DNA of 64,000 bases from Leptospira sanjuanensis (GCF_022267375.1 NZ_JAIZBH010000001.1:2576501-2640500); one strand, 5' to 3'. Shown: positions 46,420-61,714, numbered from the stretch's first letter. Notes: generated from the sequence alone by a model not told the origin. Made by a program: numbers and translations.

Positions 46420-47790
46420 ATGGAAAACGATTCAAAGCCGCGGCCGCAACCGCCGACTCACACCGCTTCCGTTGAAAGAATCGCTTCCAATCTTCGCGGA
46501 ATTCTTATCGTAGAAAAAAACAAAATCGAAGTTCCCTATTCTCTTCCCGGCGACGCATACAACGTAACGCTTTTTAAAAAGAAACGGCGCAAACCGTCCG
46601 CCAAACTCGAACTGATCTCCCGGGTTCCGAGAGCCGTAGAACCGCGTTGTCCTGTTTTCAGTCGTTGCGGAGGTTGTTCCGCCCAACATATTCCTTACGA
46701 AGAACAATTCATTCTCAAAACGACGAGCTTAGCGGATAGTTATCGTCGCGATTTCGGAATCGAACCGATTCTTCTTCCCGCAAAAGAAAACTATCATTAC
46801 AGAAATCGAATGGACTTTGCGGTGTTTCCGGGTCCGATCGTAGGCCAGAGAGAATCGGGCTCTTTTCGTCATATCGTGGACATCGATTTCTGTTTTATAC
46901 AAAGTCACGAATCCAACGCGGAACTCCGAAGATTTCGCGATCTGATTTCCCGATTTCCTCAACTGCCGTACGATAGAAAATCAGATGCAGGATTTCTAAA
47001 GTACGTTACTCTTCGAAAAGCGAAAAACACTTCCGAGCTGATGACGATTCTTACGTTCGTGGAAGAATTTCAAAATACGCAAGAGGAACAAGAATTCTCC
47101 GAAGCTTGTATCGAAACGTTACGCGCGGATCATCTTCTCTTTTGCTACAACCGCAGAAAGGGAGAAGTTTCGGCGATCGGAGAAGTAAAGGTTCTTCGCG
47201 GTAAGGAATCCTATCTGGAGCTCGTTTGCGAAAAAGAATTCAGGGTTCCGTTCGATTCCTTCTTTCAACCGAATCCGAACGGTTTCCAACCGATTTTGGA
47301 TTTTATCCGGGAAGAAATTCCACACTCGTCCGAACATCTCATCGATCTGTTTTGCGGCTCCGGTTTTTTCAGCAGGATCTTTGCGGATCGATTCAAAAAG
47401 ATCACCGGAATCGATTCGATCGAAAGTTCTTTGGAAATTGCACGCAAACAGATGTCCTCCGATTTCCCGAACGTAGGGTTTTCCTATCTCCGAGAAGACT
47501 TGTTCGCGAAAAAAGCTTCTGCGAGTTTGGACGCTCTCTTCCAAACGCAAGAAAAGAATTTTCTGATCGCCGATCCGCCGCGGGCCGGTTTGGGCGAATT
47601 CGTAATCGAGGCTTTACGAAATTCTAAGATTGATTCGTTTCTGTATGTTTCCTGCAATCCCAGCTCTCAAAAAGAGGACCTTTGGAAATTAAAAGAAACG
47701 TTTCAGATTCGAAAAATTCTCATCACGGACCCGTATCCGCAAACTCCGCATCTGGAATCCGCCGCGCTTCTTACTTCCAAAACGGCATAA
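46420..47790 (+). CDS. RlmD/TrmA family RNA (uracil-C5) methyltransferase
   Basis: A 456-residue protein. A short TRAM-like N-terminal region is followed by [14 protein letters not shown] and IDFCFIQSH, together the four Cys of an iron-sulfur cluster. The SAM site is [13 protein letters not shown], then [10 protein letters not shown], and the catalytic YVSCNPSS. It makes 5-methyluridine in 23S rRNA or tRNA; the cluster favours 23S (RlmD/RlmCD-like). The ATG at 46420 is taken; a GTG at 46411 adds three residues. It is divergent from the ABC ATPase gene. Confidence 0.9.
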   Translation: MENDSKPRPQPPTHTASVERIASNLRGILIVEKNKIEVPYSLPGDAYNVTLFKKKRRKPSAKLELISRVPRAVEPRCPVFSRCGGCSAQHIPYEEQFILKTTSLADSYRRDFGIEPILLPAKENYHYRNRMDFAVFPGPIVGQRESGSFRHIVDIDFCFIQSHESNAELRRFRDLISRFPQLPYDRKSDAGFLKYVTLRKAKNTSELMTILTFVEEFQNTQEEQEFSEACIETLRADHLLFCYNRRKGEVSAIGEVKVLRGKESYLELVCEKEFRVPFDSFFQPNPNGFQPILDFIREEIPHSSEHLIDLFCGSGFFSRIFADRFKKITGIDSIESSLEIARKQMSSDFPNVGFSYLREDLFAKKASASLDALFQTQEKNFLIADPPRAGLGEFVIEALRNSKIDSFLYVSCNPSSQKEDLWKLKETFQIRKILITDPYPQTPHLESAALLTSKTA

Positions 47791-47868
47791 AACCCAAAAA
47801 TCTCTGTAGGGATTTTCGAATCGCTTCGATATTCAAGAAGAGAGATAGACGTATCTCCGGGAATTCTT

Positions 47869-48993
<1,125 letters not shown>

Positions 48994-48996
48994 ACC

Positions 48997-49010
48997 GTGG
49001 GAATTCCCAC
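48997..49010. repeat. Perfect 14-bp palindrome
   Basis: GTGGGAATTCCCAC is a perfect palindrome just after the SpoIID/LytB stop and 6 bp before the next ATG. It is too close to the start to leave a normal ribosome binding site. Confidence 0.6.
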
Positions 49011-49016
49011 CAAAAA

Positions 49017-49703
49017 ATGACGACGCCCGAATCGAAACGAATCAAAATCGCGAATCTTCGCAAGTCCTATCAAAGCGGAAAACTCAAAACGGAAGTTCTC
49101 AAAGGATTGGAATTGGACATACCCAGTTCTTCCGTCATCACTTTGATGGGACCTTCGGGTTCCGGAAAATCAACTTTTTTGAATATACTTTCCGGCATCG
49201 ATACCCCCGATCAGGGAGAAGTCATCGTCAACGGAAAGTCTCTTCATTCGATGAACGAACGGGAACTCACGCGCTACAGAAGACAGGATACGGGAATCAT
49301 ATTCCAATTCTTTCATTTACTTCCTTATTTAGACGCTCTGGAGAATGTGGCCGTTCCTTTATACATTTCCGGAATCGGTAAAGCCCAAGCCCGCAAAACC
49401 GCGGAAGAAGCCCTTGCAAAAGTCGGATTGACCGAACGAAAACTCCACAAACCCGACGAACTTTCCGGAGGAGAACAACAAAGAGTCGCGATCGCCAGAG
49501 CCGTTTGCAAAAATCCGTCCCTCATCTTGGCGGACGAACCGACTGGCAACTTGGATACGAAGAACGCGGAGAAGATCATTCGTCTTCTTATGGATTTACA
49601 AAAACAAAACGGCTTCACGTTGTTCATCGTCACCCACGATCAAAAACTCGGTTCCATCGGAGAATACCGTCTGAAAATGGCGGACGGAATTCTTACGGAT
49701 TGA
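49017..49703 (+). CDS. YbbA/LolD-type ABC ATPase
   Basis: A 228-residue ATPase. Walker A is [10 protein letters not shown]-loop [11 protein letters not shown], signature [14 protein letters not shown], Walker [13 protein letters not shown] and switch VTHDQKL. The length and the motifs fit the LolD/MacB/YbbA group, which act with FtsX-type permeases. The partner permease starts 5 bp after the stop. A GTGGGAATTCCCAC palindrome lies immediately upstream of the start. Confidence 0.93.
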   Translation: MTTPESKRIKIANLRKSYQSGKLKTEVLKGLELDIPSSSVITLMGPSGSGKSTFLNILSGIDTPDQGEVIVNGKSLHSMNERELTRYRRQDTGIIFQFFHLLPYLDALENVAVPLYISGIGKAQARKTAEEALAKVGLTERKLHKPDELSGGEQQRVAIARAVCKNPSLILADEPTGNLDTKNAEKIIRLLMDLQKQNGFTLFIVTHDQKLGSIGEYRLKMADGILTD

Positions 49704-49708
49704 AACCG

Positions 49709-52201
49709 ATGTCATTTCGGATTTACATCCTTTTTCTCTTCGAATACTTTCGCAGTCACAAAACGGCCGCCTTCTTTGCGTTAGCCGGAATTTCCCTGGG
49801 AGTCGGACTTTTCATATCGACGACCGCGAACGGAATGAAGGCGGAAAAAAGCCTCGCCGATTTTGCGATGGGATACTTTCAGGGAGAATACAAGATCAAG
49901 ATTTCCTCCGCACTCGGAGAACAGAATTTTCCCGTTTCTCTCATTCGAACGTTGTCTTCCGATCCTTCTCTGTCTTGGATCGTAAAAATCGCGCCTCGTT
50001 TTCAAAAAGAAGTCATCCTAAACGATTCGATTCGAGCCGTATATATCGGTTTGGATTTTTTAAAAGAAACGCCCGAGTTTCGGCGAGATTCGAATTCTTC
50101 CCTTTTAAAGGAAGAAACGAATCCGCTCGCCCAGGTTTGGATCAGCCGTTCTCTTTCGGAAAATATCTCGTCTCGCAGCGTGAACGTTCGCAACGGCTCT
50201 CAAAATTTTACCCTCGAGAATCCGATTCCATTCGATATGGAAGGCGGAAGCGTTCTGATGGAAGACATAGAATCCGCGATGGAACGTTTCGAAACGAACG
50301 GAAACGTTAGTTTTTTTCTCATACAACCGAACGAGTTTCGATCGGAACAAAAAAGAATTCTCGAGCAAAAATTGGGATCGAACTTTCGAATCGAAACCGT
50401 CGAAGACATCCGCGAAAAATCGGGAAACGCGTTGCGATCGTTCCAACTCAATCTTTTGGTGATCTCTTTTATCTCTTTGATCATAGCGTTCTTTATGGTT
50501 TCCAACACGATGTCCGGTTTATACGTCAGTCGTGAAAAGGAACTCGGAATCTTAAAGACGATGGGACTGAGTCCGGGTCACACGTTCTTGCTCTTCGTTT
50601 CGCAAGCGATGTTGCTCGGAGTTGTGGGAAGCGTTCTCGGACTCGGTTTAGGATTTCTATTTTCCAGATTGGATTTTTTCAGTCCGGAAGCGGCCTCCGC
50701 CGATCTTTCTTATCTCAAAACGTATAAGTCGATTCCCTCCTCCACTTGGATGTTCGGTTTAGCGATCGGGATCGCGGGTTCGTTTATCTCCGCGGCCTTT
50801 CCTTCTTTCCGTGCGGGAAGAATCTCTCCGATTACGATTTTGCGGGAATCCGCTTCGGGCACGGTTCGCGTTCGAGAATCTCGTCTTTTTGCGATCGGAC
50901 TTTCGCTTCTTCTGACGTTTTCGTTCGTCGCATTTTTACCGGTTCGTTCCAAATTTCCTTGGGCCGGTCTTTTGGGGATCGGAGGAATCGTGATCGGCGT
51001 AACCCTCTGTTTTCCCCGGGTGTTTCAAATTCTTAGCGCGTTCTTTTTTCGGCTCAGCGAACGATCCGACCGTTCTTTTGTGTTTATGAAGGTCGGCTTG
51101 GAAGAAACGAGAAACCAACCCTTTCGAAACACTCTTACTTCCGCGACGCTGATGCTCGCCACGGCCCTTGTCGTTTGTCTTTCGATCCTCACCGATAGTT
51201 ACCGCAGATCCTTAAACGACTGGGTCGAGGCGGAATTTCCCGCCGAGCTTACGATCATCAACACGGCGAACTTGGCGGCGGGAATTCACGGAGGAGTTCC
51301 GATTTATTTGTTAAGCGAACTCCGTAAAATTCCCGAAGTTTCTTCGTTGGACGGCTTCTGCGTCAACACGAGAATTTCAACGAACCGAGGGAACTTTACG
51401 ATTCATGCATATACGTTTTCCGCATACGATCGCGAACATTCTCCGGAACGTCTGATCGTCAACGAGAACGAACTTCTGATTTCCTCGAATATGGCGTATC
51501 TCCAAAACTTCCAAGTCGGAGACAGGATCACGATCGAAACCAAACTCGGACCGAAGGAATTTCTGATCCGCGGAATCAAGGAACACTTTTTTTCGGAACG
51601 GGGAACGATCATGATGGATATCGGAAACTACGAAAAATTTTTCGGAATCCAAGGATACAATTCGATTAAGATTTTTCTAAAGAAGGACTCTGACCGGCAA
51701 CGAGCGGAACGTTCTATCGCCGAAATTCTTACACAAAATTCTTCCCTGAAATTGTTAAATTCAAAGGAACTCCGGGAACTCTACACCGAAGGGGTGGATA
51801 AGGTGTTCGGAATTTTAGGAACCCTCAAAACCACCGCGTTTATCATCGCTATGATTTCACTGATCTCTTCTTTGCTTCACAATCTGATTTCGAAAAAAAC
51901 GACTCTCGGAATTTTGAAATATCTCGGCGCGGATCAAAGACAACTCGGAAGTATTCTTTTGACCGAGAGCGTTTTTATCACGGTCGTTTCCACTTGTTGG
52001 GGAATTCTACTTGCGTTCGTTCTTTCCCCCGTCGTCTTGTATGTAATCAACAAAAACGCGTTCGGTTGGACCTTGAAGTTTACCGTGTCTCCGGAAGTGC
52101 CTCTCTTTTTTCTCGTATTGTCGCCGATCCTCGGAATTTTTTCCTGCGCCGTCCCCTTGTATACTTTGAGAAAACTCGGATTTCATATCAGCCGGGAATA
52201 G
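49709..52201 (+). CDS. FtsX-family ABC permease (YbbP-like, two FtsX domains)
   Basis: An 830-residue membrane protein. Residues 15-45 form the first membrane segment, then a periplasmic domain of about 200 residues. A first FtsX domain follows near residues 250-400 ([24 protein letters not shown], and [15 protein letters not shown]). A second one is near 690-825 ([18 protein letters not shown]). Two FtsX domains in one chain resemble E. coli YbbP rather than LolC/E. With the preceding ATPase it should extract or move lipids or lipoproteins; substrate unknown. The start is taken at MSFRIYILF. Confidence 0.9.
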   Translation: MSFRIYILFLFEYFRSHKTAAFFALAGISLGVGLFISTTANGMKAEKSLADFAMGYFQGEYKIKISSALGEQNFPVSLIRTLSSDPSLSWIVKIAPRFQKEVILNDSIRAVYIGLDFLKETPEFRRDSNSSLLKEETNPLAQVWISRSLSENISSRSVNVRNGSQNFTLENPIPFDMEGGSVLMEDIESAMERFETNGNVSFFLIQPNEFRSEQKRILEQKLGSNFRIETVEDIREKSGNALRSFQLNLLVISFISLIIAFFMVSNTMSGLYVSREKELGILKTMGLSPGHTFLLFVSQAMLLGVVGSVLGLGLGFLFSRLDFFSPEAASADLSYLKTYKSIPSSTWMFGLAIGIAGSFISAAFPSFRAGRISPITILRESASGTVRVRESRLFAIGLSLLLTFSFVAFLPVRSKFPWAGLLGIGGIVIGVTLCFPRVFQILSAFFFRLSERSDRSFVFMKVGLEETRNQPFRNTLTSATLMLATALVVCLSILTDSYRRSLNDWVEAEFPAELTIINTANLAAGIHGGVPIYLLSELRKIPEVSSLDGFCVNTRISTNRGNFTIHAYTFSAYDREHSPERLIVNENELLISSNMAYLQNFQVGDRITIETKLGPKEFLIRGIKEHFFSERGTIMMDIGNYEKFFGIQGYNSIKIFLKKDSDRQRAERSIAEILTQNSSLKLLNSKELRELYTEGVDKVFGILGTLKTTAFIIAMISLISSLLHNLISKKTTLGILKYLGADQRQLGSILLTESVFITVVSTCWGILLAFVLSPVVLYVINKNAFGWTLKFTVSPEVPLFFLVLSPILGIFSCAVPLYTLRKLGFHISRE

Positions 52202-52274
52202 ACGATGATCGTTCCGCTTTCGCGATGAAAACCAACTTGATTTACAACCTGAATCCACGTAGGATGTTCAACCT

Positions 52275-53222
52275 ATGAGTGCCTTGAGCGAAGTATCGCT
52301 GGAAATCGCTTCCGAAATCAAAAGAGTCAATCTTCAGGAGGACGATAAAATCCCTACTTCGGATACGTTCATCAAGGAGCTGATGTCCCTTTTTTCGAGG
52401 GAGCCGGACGATATACGAAACATCCTCGAAACCCTTCGCGAAGCGAAGATCATCTTCATCATCAAGATCGTATTGCCGGAAGAAAAAGCGAGCAAGATGA
52501 ACGATCCCGGCGTGGACGCGTATGCGTACGCCGATCTCAAAATTCTGCACGACCTGAAATACTACGCCGAGAAAAAACTCGAACGTCTCTACGAAGCGAC
52601 GTATTACAAAAAGAAATCCCCTTCTCTCATCACGAGAGAACTCTTTCCGAAAATCCGGGAACTGAACAACACTCCGATCGGGAGAATCGTCAACATCGCC
52701 GTGATGCTCGAAGAGTTCATCCGAATGATGAACAACAACCCGAACGATTTCCAGGAAGAATTTCGCGTTCAAGCGATGGAAGAAATTCTCGTCGCGAAAG
52801 GAGACGTGGCGCCGACGGAAGGAAAGGATATCGCCGACGAACCTTCAAGGTCCAAAACTTCCTTTTCGAATTCTTTCGGTCCCGTTCCTTCGCAAAGAGC
52901 TGCTGATCGAATCGAAGCCCAGGCGCAGGCGGCCAATCTCAATCCGAACAGTCCTTGGGGAAGAATGGTTTCTAAATTTTCGGTGGAATTTCTGCTGCGC
53001 GTGCATCTACGCAAATGCGAGTTCGAGACGGTCAAAAAACTGATCACATCGGGAAAAGTAACCGACGGTGAAAATCTGAAGCTGATCCGGGACAATCTTG
53101 TAAAGATGGAAAAGAACATCAACGTCGACAAGGTTCTCGCTTCCTATCTGGAAGAAATGACGGAGCTAAGAAGGCTCGTTCAAAGAAAGCTGAACGCCCT
53201 CTCCAAACCGAGAATGTTGTAG
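52275..53222 (+). CDS. Hypothetical leptospiral protein
   Basis: A 315-residue soluble protein. The N-terminal 75 residues look like a winged-helix fold (PTSDTFIKELMSLF, IRNILETLREAKIIFIIKIV), but no recognition helix can be assigned. The middle is helical; a Ser/Pro/Ala-rich linker lies around residues 190-235; the C-terminus is helical and charged. It has no signal peptide. Not recognised as a named family. It lies 73 bp after the permease gene. Confidence 0.65.
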   Translation: MSALSEVSLEIASEIKRVNLQEDDKIPTSDTFIKELMSLFSREPDDIRNILETLREAKIIFIIKIVLPEEKASKMNDPGVDAYAYADLKILHDLKYYAEKKLERLYEATYYKKKSPSLITRELFPKIRELNNTPIGRIVNIAVMLEEFIRMMNNNPNDFQEEFRVQAMEEILVAKGDVAPTEGKDIADEPSRSKTSFSNSFGPVPSQRAADRIEAQAQAANLNPNSPWGRMVSKFSVEFLLRVHLRKCEFETVKKLITSGKVTDGENLKLIRDNLVKMEKNINVDKVLASYLEEMTELRRLVQRKLNALSKPRML

Positions 53223-53302
53223 AAATTCTTCCGTAATTTGCAAACGAATCGCGAATTTTTTTTCCAAAAATTTCAGAACATGTTTCAATTTTCTTTTAAA
53301 TA

Positions 53303-54002
53303 TTAAAGAACCTTTAAATAGATCAGACACTGCGCGATCAAAAGCGCCCCCAAAAGAAAAATCCATCTTCGTTTGGCGGAATATACGAGTTTGACCTTGT
53401 CTTCCGGAAAATAAACCGCGACCAACAACGCATTCACGTTTGCGATCAGATAAAAGGATTCGATCCGGATATGGAACGCAGGATATGAAACGACTCCCAA
53501 CGCGACAAAAGAAGGAATAAAATACAAAAGGGTTTTCGGATGCAGAAAACCTGCCTTGGATTCCTGAAGGACGACCTTCTTTCCCGAATTTTTTTCCAAC
53601 TCTTCCTGAAAACGATCCGGCTCCAATAGATTCAAAACGGGAATTTGATCTTCCTTGGTTGCGATCAAAAAACGAACGTAGGAACGGAACACATCCCTTT
53701 CGATCGAAACGATGGACTTCAGTCTGGTTTCGAGAGCTTGTCCTTTGGAATTGAAAAGTCTGAGTGCGTTGGAAGTCAGTTCCACCTTCGCGCCCTTCAA
53801 CACCTTGATCTGTCTGGAAAAATTCCGATAGAGAAGAAATCCGAGAACCAAAGAAAGAAGACCGAAAATCCGCACGAAGTCTTCTCGGTTTTCTTCCGGA
53901 ACTTTGAGGAAGTTCCACGTGATGAACGCAAGATACAAAAGAATCACCGCGCCGGAACGAAGAATCAGATTCTTCCGAAACTTATTAAAATCATACGCGA
54001 AT

Positions 54003-54010
<8 letters not shown>
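53303..54010 (-). CDS. Hypothetical membrane protein with PH-like middle domain
   Basis: A 235-residue protein with two hydrophobic segments near the N-terminus and two near the C-terminus. A soluble stretch between them (KVELTSNALRLFNSKGQALETRLKSIVSIERD) has the strand pattern of bacterial PH-type membrane proteins. Start at the ATG at 54010, which overlaps the end of pyrE by 8 bp, so it is probably translated with pyrE. No known family was assigned. Confidence 0.65.
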
Positions 54011-54566
<556 letters not shown>

Positions 54567-54739
54567 CTTGTTGTAGAATTCCGGTGCGGTTTGATTTAAC
54601 CAGTGAAATTCCCCGAAAGAATCTGGAAAACCGTTTTCGATAAAACGATTCTTAAAAAGCCCGAAACGCCGCAGCTTCCATCCTTCTTACCGAATAAAAA
54701 ACACTTTCAAAACGGATTCGAGCCTGAATCCTGTAAAAC

Positions 54740-56674
<1,935 letters not shown>

Positions 56675-56734
56675 TGCAAGATCGAATCCACTCGAGATTG
56701 GCATTAGCGGGGATTTTTAACGAAGAAAGCGCGT

Positions 56735-56756
56735 CGAACCTTCCGCTTTGAAAAAA
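56735..56756 (+). repeat. Direct repeat, left copy, flanking higBA
   Basis: The sequence CGAACCTTCCGCTTTGAAAA plus two more A is present here and at 57658-57679. With one-base gaps the match extends to CGTC on the left and AAATTC on the right. Confidence 0.75.
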
Positions 56757-56797
56757 GAAATTCTTAGATAAAAAAAACGAGATGAAAGCCGTCGAAC

Positions 56798-57106
56798 CTA
56801 AATCGCTTTTCGATTCAAGGGTTTGATTTTCTTATATTCATCTTTTTGAGTACGTTCCAATTCTTCCAAATCGTAAGCCATTTGATAATTGAGCCAGAAA
56901 TCGGGAGTCATTTTGAAATACCTCGCGAGTCGTAGAGCGGTATCCGGAGTAATCGATTTTTTACGATGGATGATCTGAGAAATCAAACTTTCGGAAATGC
57001 CGATATCCTTAGACAAACGATAGGCGGATAAGGACATCGGTTCCAAAAAATCGTATTTCAGCACGTCGCCGGGATGCGGATTTAAAGAGGTTCTTCTTAC
57101 TTTCAT
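56798..57106 (-). CDS. higA: HigA-type antitoxin
   Basis: A 102-residue protein starting MKVRRTSLNPHPGDVLKYDFLEPMSLSAYRLSKDIGISESLISQIIHRKKSITPDTALRLARYF in pattern: an XRE-type helix-turn-helix of the HigA/VapI family. It ends in a MTPDFWLNYQMAYDLEEL segment that contacts the toxin. It should repress its own operon and neutralise HigB. A gap of 139 bp separates it from the toxin gene, which is more than usual. Confidence 0.9.
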   Translation of the reverse strand: MKVRRTSLNPHPGDVLKYDFLEPMSLSAYRLSKDIGISESLISQIIHRKKSITPDTALRLARYFKMTPDFWLNYQMAYDLEELERTQKDEYKKIKPLNRKAI

Positions 57107-57137
57107 AGCCAAAACTCGTAAAAGGTCTATTTACTAA

Positions 57138-57189
57138 TTTTTCGTAGACCGAAAAATATCTTTCCTGTCTCCGTAAGACTAAATCTTAC
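57138..57189. promoter_or_regulatory. Two inverted repeats between higB and higA
   Basis: TTTTTCG (57138-57144) pairs with CGAAAAA (57150-57156), and GTAAGA (57173-57178) with TCTTAC (57184-57189), each with a 5-base loop. They may be operator sites for HigA, or a short hairpin limiting read-through. Confidence 0.35.
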
Positions 57190-57245
57190 AAAAACCAAAT
57201 ATTCGCTTTTGTTAATTTTCGCTTTTAAAATCGAAGTTTCGTAAA

Positions 57246-57524
57246 TCAATGATAATCGACGATTTGTACTTCGTGCGGACCGTTGTCTTTCCAAAGAAAA
57301 CAAATTCTCCACTGATCGTTAATCCGAATAGAATACGTTCCTTTTCGATCCCCTTTTAAGGATTCCAGGCGATTTCCCGGAGGACTTTTCAAATCCTGAA
57401 GAATCTTTGCGGAATCGAGCGAACGGAGTTTTCTTCTGGCTACCTCTTCAATGGCCCGAAATTCCTTTGTGTCCCATCCGTTATGAAGATTTTCGGTAGA
57501 TTTATCTCCAAAGGATTGAATCAC
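57246..57524 (-). CDS. higB: HigB-type (RelE superfamily) toxin
   Basis: A 92-residue protein. It has [64 protein letters not shown] and a C-terminal VQIVDYH, the full-length RelE-fold pattern of HigB mRNA interferases. The Arg and the final His needed for cleavage are present, so it looks intact. Start is a GTG. It is upstream of higA in the usual toxin-first order for the family. Confidence 0.9.
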   Translation of the reverse strand: MIQSFGDKSTENLHNGWDTKEFRAIEEVARRKLRSLDSAKILQDLKSPPGNRLESLKGDRKGTYSIRINDQWRICFLWKDNGPHEVQIVDYH

Positions 57525-57657
57525 GCATCTTTACTTTACGTAAAGCAACACAAACGTCAAGCTAATTTAATATTTTTGAACGAGCAGAATTCTTTTTTTG
57601 AAAAGTTGGATTCTTCCGCTAAGACGTATGCTTCGATCCAAGAACGAATCGAACGTC

Positions 57658-57679
57658 CGAACCTTCCGCTTTGAAAAAA
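57658..57679 (+). repeat. Direct repeat, right copy, flanking higBA
   Basis: Second copy of the 22-bp repeat, 923 bp from the left copy at 56735. The two copies bracket the whole higBA pair. Confidence 0.75.
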
Positions 57680-57737
57680 AAATTCGAACTGGAACGTCGG
57701 CCCAAAATAGAACCGACGTAGGATGGAAATTTGAGTT

Positions 57738-58439
57738 CTACAATCCCGCTTGTTTAAACGCGTTTTCCTTGTCGCGTTGCACTTGCTGGAGTTGATTCTT
57801 GATCGAATCCTGAATGTTCTGGAGCTTCTTTTCGGTTTCCTCTTCTCCCGAACCCTTTTGAAGATCCACGAGATAATTGATGATGTCCATTCGATCCTGG
57901 GTTTGTTTTTCCATGTGCGTATAATACGAACGGATCTGAGCGGGAGAAGCGGTCCTCGCATACACGTTACGCGCCGCTTCCGCAATCTGAGCTTCTTCCT
58001 GCTTCTTCGCTTCCTTTTCCGCGGGCGATAATTTTTTGGGAATCAAGGAGTTGTTCGGAAATCGTTCGCGCAACTGGCTGAAACGTTCCATCTCTTCATT
58101 GGTGTACGGTTTGTTGGTCTGAGGGTTGAGCGGGTTATCCGCGTCGGCTGCGTTCGGATCGGCTTCTTTTTGTTCTCCCGTGGGATTTTCGATATATTCT
58201 CCCTTACCCGCCTTGTAAAAGGAAGAATCAAAGATGGAATCGTTGGTGCGTCCGCCGGAGGAACCCGAAGACGAAGAACCGGAGGAACTTCCTCCGCCGC
58301 CCAAAAGAAGGGCCACGCTGTCCGCTTCTCTGCTTTTTCGTTCGCGTTCGCTCGGATCATCGGAAGAAAATAGAATCCAAATCAAAGCGATGAGTGCGAC
58401 GCCGATGCCGGAATAAAGAACGAGTTTACGAATGCTCAT
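57738..58439 (-). CDS. Hypothetical membrane-anchored protein with Gly/Ser-rich linker
   Basis: A 233-residue protein with an N-terminal membrane segment (VLYSGIGVALIALIWILF). A Gly/Ser low-complexity run follows at about residues 46-63, then a polar stretch, then two long helical segments rich in Lys, Glu and Gln (KLSPAEKEAKKQEEAQIAEAARNVYAR and EETEKKLQNIQDSIKNQLQQVQRD). No enzyme motif. The domain likely lies outside the membrane. It is divergent from the lipoprotein gene at 58562. Confidence 0.65.
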   Translation of the reverse strand: MSIRKLVLYSGIGVALIALIWILFSSDDPSERERKSREADSVALLLGGGGSSSGSSSSGSSGGRTNDSIFDSSFYKAGKGEYIENPTGEQKEADPNAADADNPLNPQTNKPYTNEEMERFSQLRERFPNNSLIPKKLSPAEKEAKKQEEAQIAEAARNVYARTASPAQIRSYYTHMEKQTQDRMDIINYLVDLQKGSGEEETEKKLQNIQDSIKNQLQQVQRDKENAFKQAGL

Positions 58440-58561
58440 GACGACAGCTCCGAAGAAAACGGGGAAATTTTGATTGTAAGACCGCCGAACTAGGAAATTC
58501 TATCCGGAAGAGCGGAATCCTTCTCTAATTTTTGAGAAATTAAATCCTGCGCAAGATAAAA

Positions 58562-59298
58562 ATGTTTCTGAAAATTTTCCGTCCAGCGATTCTCCCAATC
58601 CTATTTTTTATAGGAATCTCATTCGGTTGCGGTACGAATACGGACGTGGCTCAGTCGCCGTTCGTTTTTATTTCTCCGGTTGGAGTTCCCCAGTTTTTGA
58701 GCGTCATCGCGGTCAACGAAGGAATCACCGATACGGTCGCAAAGGATATCGACTTTGTTTCCGAACCGAACAGCTATAAACCGGAATTCTTAATTCGTTA
58801 TTTTGTGACAAACGCCGAACCGCAGTTTGTAGGTTACAATCTCTACATTACCACGGCGGCCCCTTCCGTCGCGGAAACTTTGGCCGGTGGAAATGTTTAT
58901 CTGGAAAACGGGGTTCAACCTTCTTTCCCGCACCTCGCTTCCGAAGCGTCCACGAGTTCCGCAAAACTGCAAACACATCGGATCTTAAATCAAATTCCTC
59001 CTCCGGGTGTTTTTCCGTTTATCAAGTGCGAGGTTTATACGTTCACGTTGCGGGCGCTGATGAACAGCGGGATTTTTTCGAATCCTTCCACTCCCGTGAG
59101 AATGTGCGCGTCTTCCCGTCCTTATCTTTGTCCGGTCGGTTCGAGCTGCAATCCGTCCGAATGCAACAACGCGGCGTGTTCGACGACGGTAAAACAAAAC
59201 TGTCCCGTGGGAACTCTCTGTAATCCGTGTACGGTCGCAGGCGCGGAAGAAACCGGTTGCGTTTGTCCTTCGGGCTCTTCTCCACCGGGCTGTAATCT

Positions 59299-59302
<4 letters not shown>
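58562..59302 (+). CDS. Hypothetical lipoprotein with Cys-rich C-terminus
   Basis: A 246-residue lipoprotein (ISFGC, Cys about 23). The body is beta-rich. The last 65 residues contain thirteen Cys in a tight series (CASSRPYLCPVGSSCNPSEC, then CNPCTVAG and CVCPSGSSPPGC), like small disulfide-knotted domains. No family recognised. The stop overlaps the rsmI start by 4 bp, so it is transcribed with it. Confidence 0.7.
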
Positions 59303-60402
<1,100 letters not shown>

Positions 60403-60485
60403 GAACGTTCCGGATAAACTGATTTTTACCTCTATTTAAATTAGAAGAATTCCGATTCACCAGATAACTCTGGGGGACGACGACG

Positions 60486-61652
60486 ATGCCGATACTCCCC
60501 GATTGGGTTAACTACACATTTCCTCCCAAGATCCACTTTGAAGCAGACTGCGGCTACAAAGTGGGCAACTTCGTAAAAAATATTGGCTCCCGCACGGTCA
60601 TCTTCTCCACACAACAAGAGCTGGAGAATATGGACGAACTTTCCATCATCAAAACCAGTTTGGAAAAACATATCGACGGCGTGATTCTTTACGACGATAT
60701 CGTGAAAGATCCCACTCCGGAAGAATTGGATACGGCCGCCTACTTTGCCAAGATCGCGAACGCGGATTGCATCATCGGTTACGGTTCCTATGAATCCATC
60801 TCGATGGCGAAAATCATCGCGCTCCTTGTAACGAACGACATCTTCGCCGAAGAAATGTTAAACGACAAGAAGGCGAAACTGAAAAAACCTCTTCCGTTGA
60901 TTCTGATTCCCACTCATCCCGTTTTCGGTTTGGAATGTTCACCGATTTCAACGATTCTTCTCGGGGAAGAAAGAATCACGAAATACTTCTCCCACGAACT
61001 TTTATTTCCCGAGTTGATCATCGCGGACCCTAAGATTTCCTCCTTTATGAGTTCCACGGACATTTCCAAGGTCGGTGTGGGAATTCTGGCTGCCGCGGTG
61101 GATACGATTCTTTCCAAGTTTTCAACGGAACTTACGATTTCATCCGCGCTTCGGGCAATCGAACTTCTCCAAAAAAACCTGATTCCTTCCATCCGCGATC
61201 CGAAAAACATCAACTACAAGAACGGTCTCTATGCGGCGAGTCTTTTAACCGGAATCGCTCAGTCCTCCAGTTCCTTAGGACTTTGTTTCGCTCTTTCATT
61301 AGCAAGTGCGAATATTACGAATTTGGATATTTTCCAGTCCATGTCGATCCTTCTTCCCCACGTCATGGAATACAACCTCACCTCCTCCGCCGGTAAATAC
61401 GTGATGATCGCGAGAGCCTTGGACGAGGATATCACGAATATCTCCGTGATCGAGGCGGCGATCAAAGCCGTGGAGGGAATCCGTAAAATTTTTATCGAAC
61501 TCAAAATTCCGCAGAGGCTTTCTGAATACGAAGTGAGAAAGATCGATCTTCCGTTGATCGCCAATCTTGCGGCTTCGTTTCCGTTTTTGGATTCGCTTCC
61601 GAGAGAACTTCCTAAGAACGAGATCGAGACGATTTTAGTCGCCGCATTTTAA
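60486..61652 (+). CDS. Iron-containing alcohol dehydrogenase family protein
   Basis: A 388-residue protein of the group III (Fe-type) alcohol dehydrogenase fold. An N-terminal nucleotide-binding part (IGSRTVIFSTQQELENMD, CIIGYGSYESISMAKIIA) precedes a helical half with LLPHVMEYNLTSSAGKYVMIARAL. Of the usual metal ligands the His in PHVMEYN is clear; the second His of the canonical pair is not obvious, so it may not be a classical dehydrogenase. The substrate is not known. A strong terminator follows. Confidence 0.8.
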   Translation: MPILPDWVNYTFPPKIHFEADCGYKVGNFVKNIGSRTVIFSTQQELENMDELSIIKTSLEKHIDGVILYDDIVKDPTPEELDTAAYFAKIANADCIIGYGSYESISMAKIIALLVTNDIFAEEMLNDKKAKLKKPLPLILIPTHPVFGLECSPISTILLGEERITKYFSHELLFPELIIADPKISSFMSSTDISKVGVGILAAAVDTILSKFSTELTISSALRAIELLQKNLIPSIRDPKNINYKNGLYAASLLTGIAQSSSSLGLCFALSLASANITNLDIFQSMSILLPHVMEYNLTSSAGKYVMIARALDEDITNISVIEAAIKAVEGIRKIFIELKIPQRLSEYEVRKIDLPLIANLAASFPFLDSLPRELPKNEIETILVAAF

Positions 61653-61664
61653 GTTGTCCGGCGT

Positions 61665-61714
61665 GGATGCGGCTTCGTTGAAGGGCGCATCCGTATGAAA
61701 AACCGGTTTTTTTT
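61665..61714 (+). terminator. Rho-independent terminator after the alcohol-dehydrogenase-like gene
   Basis: A 7-bp stem GGATGCG (61665-61671) with CGCATCC (61686-61692), extended inside by CTTC/GAAG, is followed by an AAAACCGGTTTT palindrome running into eight T's. Confidence 0.7.

Noticed and set aside
57738..58439. Gly/Ser-rich gene as a surface adhesin
   Set aside because: The Gly/Ser run is only about 18 residues and acts as a linker; there is no repeat array or adhesin domain.
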